Shown: in pieces, positions 6,861-11,225 of the stretch
Layout of the letters: each line of letters begins with the position of its first letter
Numbering within the stretch: position 1 is the stretch's first letter
Origin: an uncultured Clostridia bacterium
GTDB taxonomy: Bacteria > Bacillota > Clostridia > Oscillospirales > Ruminococcaceae
Assembly (NCBI GenBank): GCA_945910715.1
Contig: CAMDZU010000020.1
Span: 1-11,225, forward strand
Direction of reading: 5' to 3'
Length of the DNA: 11,225 nt
Notes under the pieces: model-generated
Database searches by the model: none
What the model was told of the DNA's origin: nothing
Seen by the model: the letters and a program-made list of their open reading frames with translations, nothing else
Made by a program: the position numbers and the translations under genes

Positions 6861-7111
6861 CAATTATCAATATAAAATTTGCCTCACATAAAAAGGCTTT
6901 GATTAGAGTCTATATAGCAAGAACTACTTTTACTACTCTTATTGACTGTTTCACAAGTGTGATATGCATACTGCACACGGTTGTAAGTAACCAACTTATA
7001 AAATTTCAATAAGGCAACAGAAGTTGCCGTGTTTTCGGCATTTGACCCAGCTGTCCGTATGGCTATATATTTCTTTCGAAATGGTCAAAAATTCTTGTAA
7101 GGTCTAACCTC
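6861..7111 (-). promoter_or_regulatory. structured 5' leader of the polyamine operon, class unknown
   Basis: The predicted leader runs from about 7111 to speD. Structures read on the minus strand: TTGACC (7088-7083) pairs with GGTCAA (7047-7042), enclosing a GAAA-capped stem ATTTC/GAAAT (7082-7069). TGCCG/CGGCA (7040-7036 with 7029-7025) and GGCAAC/GTTGCC (7028-7023 with 7018-7013) share four bases and exclude each other. TTATAAGT/ACTTACAA (7001-6981) has one mismatch. GTGTG/CACAC (6978-6974 with 6961-6957) is another stem. ACACTTG (6960-6954) can leave the last stem and pair with CAAGTGT in the terminator arm. This is the arrangement of a transcription attenuator. The ligand or signal is unknown; polyamines or AdoMet are natural guesses from the genes controlled. 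Confidence 0.6.
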
Positions 7112-7117
7112 TCGTTA

Positions 7118-7146
7118 ATTATACATTATTTCGTCGGAAAATGCAA
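7118..7146 (-). promoter_or_regulatory. sigma-A promoter of the spe operon
   Basis: On the minus strand TTGCAT (7146-7141) and TATAAT (7123-7118) are separated by 17 nt. The -10 is perfect and the -35 matches 4 of 6. The start would be near 7111, giving a leader of about 315 nt. It lies back to back with the deoC promoter, about 50 bp between their -35 boxes. Confidence 0.75.
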
Positions 7147-7197
7147 TAGAAATTTACATAAAATTTTAGTAACCCGTCATTTACCTTAACAAGCCCA

Positions 7198-7227
7198 TTG
7201 ACAAATCACCGAAAAACGGTGTAAAAT
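7198..7227 (+). promoter_or_regulatory. deoC promoter with palindrome in the spacer
   Basis: TTGACA (7198-7203) and TAAAAT (7222-7227) are separated by 18 nt. The spacer contains the perfect inverted repeat CACCG-AAAAA-CGGTG (7207-7221), which ends exactly at the -10 box. A palindrome in this position is a plausible operator for a repressor of the deo genes, though none is encoded nearby. The deoC ribosome binding site is AAAGGA at 7236-7241. Confidence 0.7.
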
Positions 7228-7250
7228 CTAATCAGAAAGGACTTGATACT

Positions 7251-7919
7251 ATGACAAACGAAAAAATTTACGGATACATCGACCACACCTTATTAAAAGC
7301 AACAGCAACATGGGCGCAGATAAAAACCTTATGCGATGAAGCGGTAAAATATCATACCGCCTCGGTATGTATTCCCCCTGCCTATATTTCACGGGTACGG
7401 AAGGAATACGGCGAAAGCTTCAATATTTGCACGGTAATCGGTTTCCCCCTTGGGTACAATACCACAGCAGTCAAGGCTTTTGAAGCGGAGGACGCCATAA
7501 GAAAGGGCGCTGATGAAATAGATATGGTAATAAATCTCGGCGACGTGAAAAACGGCGAATTTGATAAAGTTGAGGAAGAAATAAAGGCGGTTAAGAAAAC
7601 CTGCGGAAAACATATTCTGAAAGTAATTATCGAAACCTGCTATCTTACGGAGCAGGAAAAAATCAGCCTTTGCAGAGCGGTAACAAACGCAGGAGCAGAC
7701 TTTATCAAAACCTCCACAGGCTTCGGCTCGGCAGGAGCGACCATTGAGGATATTAACCTTTTCAAAGCCAATATCGGCGAAAATGTCCGTATGAAAGCGG
7801 CAGGCGGCATTAAATCCAAAGCGGATATTGAAATGTTCATTGAGGCAGGCTGCGAAAGAATTGGCACCAGCTCCGCCATAAAAATTCTTACGGGAGAGGA
7901 GAACAAAAATGAGTATTGA
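7251..7919 (+). CDS. deoC: deoxyribose-phosphate aldolase
   Basis: A 222-aa class I aldolase (TIM barrel) that cleaves 2-deoxyribose 5-phosphate to glyceraldehyde 3-phosphate and acetaldehyde, the last step of deoxynucleoside catabolism in the cytosol. Family motifs are present: IDHTLLKATAT (10-20), TVIGFPLG (61-68), EIDMVINLG with catalytic D91, FIKTSTGFG with the Schiff-base lysine K153, and MKAAGGI with the second catalytic lysine K182. The length matches the family (about 215-250 aa). The end overlaps deoB by 11 nt, so the two are one operon, and DeoB supplies DeoC's substrate. It is transcribed divergently from the polyamine operon. Confidence 0.97.
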   Translation: MTNEKIYGYIDHTLLKATATWAQIKTLCDEAVKYHTASVCIPPAYISRVRKEYGESFNICTVIGFPLGYNTTAVKAFEAEDAIRKGADEIDMVINLGDVKNGEFDKVEEEIKAVKKTCGKHILKVIIETCYLTEQEKISLCRAVTNAGADFIKTSTGFGSAGATIEDINLFKANIGENVRMKAAGGIKSKADIEMFIEAGCERIGTSSAIKILTGEENKNEY

Positions 7920-9075
7920 ACGTGTCTTTCTGATTGTACTTGACAGCGTTGGCATAGGGGAAATGCCGGACGCAGACCTTTACGGCGACAAGGGCAGCAA
8001 CACGGTAAAAGCCTGCTATTCAACCGGAAAGCTTGACGTTCCCTTTATGAAAAAGTTAGGGCTTTTCAACATTGAGGGCAACGGCTACGGAGGTAATTGC
8101 CAACAGCCGATAGGCTCATACGGCCGCTTTGCGGAAAGCTCAAAGGGCAAGGACACCACCACGGGACACTGGGAAATTGCAGGAATTATTTCCGAAAAGC
8201 CAATGCCCACCTATCCCAACGGATTTCCTCCCGAAGTAATTGATGAATTTGAAAGGCGCACAGGCAGAAAGGTGCTCTGCAACAAGCCATATTCGGGCAC
8301 GGAGGTAATAAAGGACTACGGCAGAGAGCATATTGAAACAGGAGCGCTTATTGTATATACCTCCGCCGACAGCGTATTTCAGATTGCCGCTCACGAGGAC
8401 ATTGTGCCCGTGGAGCAGCTTTATAAATACTGCGAAATTGCAAGGGAAATGCTTAAGGGGCAGCACGGAGTAGGCAGAGTTATTGCCCGTCCCTTTACGG
8501 GAGAATATCCCTTTTCAAGAACTCCACGCCGTCACGATTATTCCCTTGTTCCCCCGAAAGAAACTATGCTTGACGCAATAAAAGCCAAGGGTCTTGCAGT
8601 CAGGGGCGTGGGAAAAATATACGACATTTTCGCAGGAAAAGGCATTACCTCCACCGTCCGTACCGTAAGCAACGACGACGGAATGGAGAAAACTCTTGAA
8701 ATTGCAAAGGAAGACTGGAAGGGTCTTTGCTTTGTTAATTTAGTTGATTTTGATATGACCTATGGTCACAGAAATGATGTTGAGGGCTATACAAACGCAC
8801 TTAACAAGGTGGACAGCCAGCTTGAAAGGCTTTGCGGAATGATTGGGGATAACGATATTGTTATGATTACCGCCGACCACGGCTGCGACCCAATAACTCC
8901 AAGCACCGACCATTCAAGAGAATACACTCCCCTGCTGATTTACGGAAAGAAAATCAAACCGGGAGTTGATTTGGGCACAAGAAGCACCTTTGCTGATATA
9001 GGCAAAACCGTCTGCCATATCCTTGACGTTCCCGAAAGCATTTGCGGCGCTTCTTTCAAAAGCGAAATTCTGTAA
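7909..9075 (+). CDS. deoB: phosphopentomutase
   Basis: A 388-aa alkaline-phosphatase-superfamily phosphopentomutase that interconverts (deoxy)ribose 1-phosphate and 5-phosphate, linking nucleoside phosphorolysis to DeoC. Landmarks: VLDSVGIGEMPDA (metal-binding D12), GKDTTTGHWE with the phosphorylated Thr T83 directly after Asp, as in the Bacillus enzyme, YTSADSVFQIAAHE, RPF.GE, NLVDFDMTYGHR (metal Asp/His), and ITADHGCDP...TDHSREYTPLL (Asp-His and His ligands). The length equals the family norm. The start inside the deoC end, with GGAGAGGAG just upstream, suggests coupled translation. No terminator follows before the next promoter, so some transcripts may read into the Rrf2 gene. Confidence 0.97.
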   Translation: MSIERVFLIVLDSVGIGEMPDADLYGDKGSNTVKACYSTGKLDVPFMKKLGLFNIEGNGYGGNCQQPIGSYGRFAESSKGKDTTTGHWEIAGIISEKPMPTYPNGFPPEVIDEFERRTGRKVLCNKPYSGTEVIKDYGREHIETGALIVYTSADSVFQIAAHEDIVPVEQLYKYCEIAREMLKGQHGVGRVIARPFTGEYPFSRTPRRHDYSLVPPKETMLDAIKAKGLAVRGVGKIYDIFAGKGITSTVRTVSNDDGMEKTLEIAKEDWKGLCFVNLVDFDMTYGHRNDVEGYTNALNKVDSQLERLCGMIGDNDIVMITADHGCDPITPSTDHSREYTPLLIYGKKIKPGVDLGTRSTFADIGKTVCHILDVPESICGASFKSEIL

Positions 9076-9082
9076 TCACCAC

Positions 9083-9111
9083 TTGACATTGAGCAGGTTT
9101 CATTGTATAAT
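9083..9111 (+). promoter_or_regulatory. consensus promoter of the Rrf2-family gene
   Basis: TTGACA (9083-9088), a 17-nt spacer, and TATAAT (9106-9111) make a full-consensus sigma-A promoter beginning 8 nt after the deoB stop codon. A promoter this strong before a regulator gene usually needs repression; see the inverted repeat just downstream. Confidence 0.85.
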
Positions 9112-9113
9112 AG

Positions 9114-9134
9114 AGTAAAACATATCTATTTACT
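9114..9134. promoter_or_regulatory. inverted repeat at the Rrf2 transcription start, possible operator
   Basis: AGTAAA (9114-9119) and TTTACT (9129-9134) form a 6-9-6 inverted repeat with AT-rich flanks, immediately downstream of the -10 box and over the expected start site. Rrf2 regulators bind AT-rich imperfect palindromes of about this size and often autoregulate. The assignment as operator is inferred from position only. Confidence 0.4.
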
Positions 9135-9153
9135 ATGATTTTGGAGTGATTAT

Positions 9154-9591
9154 ATGAAAATTTCAACTAAAGGAAGATACGCACTTCGCCTTATGGTTGA
9201 CCTTGCGCTTAACGACAACGGAGAATATATTCCACTTAAATCCATATCGGCAAGACAGGAAATCTCGGATAAATACCTTGAACAGATTATAAATGCGCTG
9301 GGAAAGGCAGGCTACGTAAAGAGCCTGAGAGGAGCGCAGGGCGGCTACAAGCTGGCTCATTCGCCATCCTTTTACACTGTTGGGATGATTCTGCGGCTTA
9401 CCGAGGGCAGTCTTGCACCTGTTGCCTGTCTTGAGGACAATGTAAACCACTGCGAGCGTGCGGCGGAGTGTTCAACGCTGTTTGTGTGGGAAAAGCTTTA
9501 CGAGGCAATCAGCAACGTTGTTGACGGAATTACAATTGCTGATATAGTTGAGAATTACAAGAAGATTTCGGGCAGCGATTACTCTATATAA
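9154..9591 (+). CDS. Rrf2-family transcriptional regulator, IscR-like
   Basis: A 145-aa winged-helix regulator. MKISTKGRYALRLMVDLA at the N-terminus, the recognition region ISDKYLEQIINALGKAGYVKS (37-57) and the wing LRGAQGGYKLA (58-68) are diagnostic of Rrf2. Three cysteines, C92, C100 and C106 (spacing C-x7-C-x5-C), sit where IscR binds its Fe-S cluster, so it probably senses iron-sulfur status or redox. It could also be a CymR-like cysteine regulator, although CymR lacks this cysteine set. No isc/suf or cysteine genes are adjacent; the flanking genes are deoB and a dehydrogenase. The ribosome binding site is GGAG at 9143-9146. A terminator follows at once, so it is mostly monocistronic, apart from possible readthrough from deoCB. 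Confidence 0.93.
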   Translation: MKISTKGRYALRLMVDLALNDNGEYIPLKSISARQEISDKYLEQIINALGKAGYVKSLRGAQGGYKLAHSPSFYTVGMILRLTEGSLAPVACLEDNVNHCERAAECSTLFVWEKLYEAISNVVDGITIADIVENYKKISGSDYSI

Positions 9592-9593
9592 AC

Positions 9594-9623
9594 AAGTGGG
9601 GATTTTCCCCACTTTTATTTTTT
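9594..9623 (+). terminator. intrinsic terminator of the Rrf2-family gene
   Basis: AAGTGGGG (9594-9601) pairs perfectly with CCCCACTT (9607-9614) around a 5-nt loop, followed by TTATTTTTT. It starts 2 nt after the stop codon. The mirrored A run upstream is absent, so it works on the plus strand. Confidence 0.92.
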
Positions 9624-9646
9624 ATGAGAAAAATATACTTAAAAGC

Positions 9647-9675
9647 TTGAATAAACAAGGATTTTGATATATAAT
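9647..9675 (+). promoter_or_regulatory. promoter of the short-chain dehydrogenase gene
   Basis: TTGAAT (9647-9652), a 17-nt spacer, and TATAAT (9670-9675). A 5' leader of about 38 nt leads to GGAAAGGA (9703-9710) and the ATG at 9720. Confidence 0.78.
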
Positions 9676-9719
9676 AGCTTTTGTAACAAACAAACTTCAC
9701 TTGGAAAGGAAAATATAGA

Positions 9720-10538
9720 ATGATTGCACTTATTACGGGAGCAAGCTCGGGTATCGGCAGAGCTATGGCGAAAAATCTTGCCTCAAAGGGCTTTAACCTT
9801 ATTCTCGTTGCAAGACGTCAGGAACGGCTTGATGAGCTGAAAGCGGAGCTTAAAAGCAAATACGACATCAGGGTTAAGGTAATCTGCAAGGATTTAAGCG
9901 TTGTGCAGAACTGCATCGATCTGCACGACGAGGTGAAGAAAGTCAACATAGACATTCTTATCAACAACGCAGGCTTTGGTCTGTTCGGACGTTTTGACCA
10001 GACCGACCTTGACACAGAGCTTAAAATGATCGACATAAACATCAAGGCTGTTCACGTTCTCACAAAGCTGTTCCTTAAGGATTTCAGAGAGAGAAACTAC
10101 GGCTTTATCCTTAACGTTGCCTCAATTGCAGGCTTTATGGCAGGACCAATGCTTTCAACCTACTATGCCACAAAGAACTACGTTCTCCAGCTTACAAAGG
10201 CAATTTACGAGGAGCTCCGTGCTGACGGCTGCAACGTTTACATAGGCGCATTGTGCCCCGGACCCGTTAAGACCGAATTCAACGAGGTTGCGGGAGCAGA
10301 ATTTGCCACAGCGGGAATTACCGATACCGAAGCCGCAGACTATGCGATAAACAAAATGTTCGACGGAGAGCTTATCATTATCCCCACCGCAAAAATAAAG
10401 GCAACCGCCCTTGCCGCAAGACTGACTCCCACCAAGCTTATGCTTAAAGCAACAATGGCTGTTCAGCGTGCAAGAACGGAAATGGGAAAAGAAGAAAACG
10501 ATCAGTCCGAAAACGGCGAGGAAACCGAGGAAGAGTAA
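9720..10538 (+). CDS. short-chain dehydrogenase/reductase (classical SDR)
   Basis: A 272-aa NAD(P)-dependent oxidoreductase. It has the cofactor motif TGASSGIG (6-13), ARR at 31-33 (basic residues after strand 2, favouring NADP), NNAG (82-85), and the catalytic Ser in NVASIAG (S135), with Y148 and K152 in YYATK. CPGPVKTEF follows the active site. The substrate is not predictable; the closest general group is DltE/YqjQ-like cytosolic SDRs annotated as SDR family NAD(P)-dependent oxidoreductase. After the core there is a short helical segment (KATALAARLTPTKLMLKA) and a very acidic tail (about residues 257-272), which is unusual for the family and may be disordered. Its own promoter and terminator make it a single-gene unit. 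Confidence 0.9.
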   Translation: MIALITGASSGIGRAMAKNLASKGFNLILVARRQERLDELKAELKSKYDIRVKVICKDLSVVQNCIDLHDEVKKVNIDILINNAGFGLFGRFDQTDLDTELKMIDINIKAVHVLTKLFLKDFRERNYGFILNVASIAGFMAGPMLSTYYATKNYVLQLTKAIYEELRADGCNVYIGALCPGPVKTEFNEVAGAEFATAGITDTEAADYAINKMFDGELIIIPTAKIKATALAARLTPTKLMLKATMAVQRARTEMGKEENDQSENGEETEEE

Positions 10539-10560
10539 AACCGTAAGCACCTGTTTCGGC

Positions 10561-10596
10561 AAGTGCCTATAAAATAAAGGCATTTCCTTATTTTTT
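10561..10596 (+). terminator. intrinsic terminator after the dehydrogenase
   Basis: AAGTGCCT (10561-10568) pairs with AGGCATTT (10578-10585; 8 pairs, one G-U) around a 9-nt A-rich loop, followed by a TT-A-TTTTTT tract to 10596. An alternative stem, GCACCTG with CAAGTGC just upstream (one mismatch), shares its 3' arm with this one. It is weaker than the terminator at 9594. Confidence 0.6.
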
Positions 10597-10609
10597 CTTT
10601 GAATATATA

Positions 10610-10637
10610 TTGAAATATGCAAATTTCGTGGTATAAT
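10610..10637 (+). promoter_or_regulatory. extended -10 promoter of the flavoprotein gene
   Basis: TTGAAA (10610-10615), a 16-nt spacer, and TATAAT (10632-10637) preceded by TGG (TGn extension). A strong AGGAGG ribosome binding site (10652-10657) lies 7 nt before the ATG at 10665. Confidence 0.78.
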
Positions 10638-10664
10638 TATTGTATAACAAAAGGAGGATACAAA

Positions 10665-11225
10665 ATGAGTGACATAACAATTTCAGATTCGGTTAAATAT
10701 ATCGGCGCAGACGATACAACCCTTGACTTATTCGAAAGCCAGTATAAAATCCCCAACGGTGTTTCCTACAACTCATACGTCATTCTTGACGAAAAAATCG
10801 CCGTGCTGGACACAATCGACAAGAGAAAAACCGACGAATGGTTCGGTAATCTTGAAAAGACTCTTGGCGGAAAAAAGCCCGATTATCTCATTATTTCACA
10901 TCTTGAGCCGGATCACGCCGCTAATATCAAGAATTTCACTGAGAAATATCCCGAAGCAAAGCTTGTTATTTCCGCAAAGGGACTTACAATGCTGCCCCAG
11001 TTCTTTGAAATAGACAACCTTTCCGAGCGCAGCATTGCTGTTAAGGAGGGCGATACTCTTGAACTTGGCAAGCATAAGCTTACCTTTATTACCGCCCCAA
11101 TGGTTCACTGGCCTGAGGTTATGGTTGAATACGAAAGCACGGAGAAAATTCTGTTTTCCGCCGACGCTTTCGGCAAATTCGGTGCGCTTTGCACAGAGGA
11201 AGACTGGACGGACGAGGCAAGGCGC
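10665..11225 (+). CDS. fprA: FprA-family A-type flavoprotein (partial, N-terminal 187 residues)
   Basis: The frame runs from ATG 10665 off the window's right edge with no stop. The visible part is the metallo-beta-lactamase-like diiron domain of flavodiiron proteins, with the complete ligand set: HLEPDH (H79, E81, D83, H84), MVHWPEVM (H148) and FSADAFG (D167). The family is about 400 aa, so the C-terminal flavodoxin (FMN) domain should lie beyond the edge. These cytosolic enzymes reduce O2 to water or NO to N2O and protect anaerobes from oxygen; which gas is used cannot be read from the sequence. It has its own promoter and may share oxidative or iron regulation with the Fe-S-type Rrf2 regulator two genes upstream, but no shared operator was found. 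Confidence 0.93.
   Translation, partial: MSDITISDSVKYIGADDTTLDLFESQYKIPNGVSYNSYVILDEKIAVLDTIDKRKTDEWFGNLEKTLGGKKPDYLIISHLEPDHAANIKNFTEKYPEAKLVISAKGLTMLPQFFEIDNLSERSIAVKEGDTLELGKHKLTFITAPMVHWPEVMVEYESTEKILFSADAFGKFGALCTEEDWTDEARR

Noticed and set aside
7042..7088. c-di-GMP-I (GEMM) riboswitch, suggested by the CC-stem-GAAA tetraloop
   Set aside because: The conserved GGCAAACC and GGACGCAAAGCC blocks are missing. A GAAA-capped stem alone is common.
6861..7111. T-box, SAM-I, lysine or guanidine-I element in the speD leader
   Set aside because: No T-box sequence (AGGGTGGNACCGCG), no SAM-I core, no lysine AGAGGTGC core and no guanidine-I motif can be read. A covariance-model search would settle it.
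10723..11013. 96-codon plus-strand frame inside the flavoprotein gene
   Set aside because: It is out of frame with the clear FprA coding sequence from 10665, which carries the whole diiron ligand set.

Overview
The window looks like chromosome from a low-to-moderate GC Gram-positive bacterium of the Clostridia (Bacillota), most likely near Ruminococcus/Oscillospiraceae. The grounds are AGGAGG-type ribosome binding sites, TTGACA/TATAAT promoters, hairpin-plus-T-run terminators, and genes typical of gut clostridia (a CXCXC-type Rrf2 regulator, an A-type flavoprotein, an arginine-based polyamine operon). The genus is an inference from gene content. No phage, transposase, CRISPR or antibiotic resistance gene was seen.

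Left part (about 1-6800, all on the minus strand). A tRNA-Leu(GAG) with its own full-consensus promoter and terminator lies at 219-418. It sits downstream of a six-gene polyamine operon, read right to left: speD (AdoMet decarboxylase), speA (Arg/Orn/Lys-type decarboxylase), speE (aminopropyltransferase), speB (agmatinase), a saccharopine-dehydrogenase-like carboxy(nor)spermidine dehydrogenase, and nspC (carboxy(nor)spermidine decarboxylase). The genes are tightly packed: 8 and 30 nt gaps, one 20 nt overlap, then two 1-nt stop/start overlaps. Together they encode arginine to agmatine to putrescine. Putrescine can then go to spermidine by two independent chemistries: aminopropyl transfer from decarboxylated AdoMet (SpeD/SpeE), or reductive condensation with aspartate semialdehyde followed by decarboxylation (dehydrogenase/NspC). 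Having both in one transcript is the main metabolic curiosity.

Middle (6795-7250). A gene-free divergent region holds back-to-back promoters for speD (minus) and deoC (plus). The predicted speD mRNA has a leader of about 315 nt. It contains a folded 5' domain, two mutually exclusive hairpins, and an intrinsic terminator ending 3 nt before the speD ribosome binding site. An upstream 7-nt segment can pair with the terminator's 5' arm (antiterminator), and that segment can itself be trapped in another hairpin. This looks like a transcription attenuator or riboswitch-like device for the polyamine operon. I could not match it to a riboswitch class I know, and it is the best candidate here for something undescribed.

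Right part (7251-11225, all plus). deoC and deoB overlap by 11 nt and form a deoxynucleoside catabolism pair. They are followed by three separately promoted genes: an IscR-like Rrf2 regulator with three cysteines, a short-chain dehydrogenase, and the first 187 codons of an FprA-type diiron flavoprotein that runs off the window. The first 218 bases hold only inverted repeats and the tRNA terminator, with no supportable gene.
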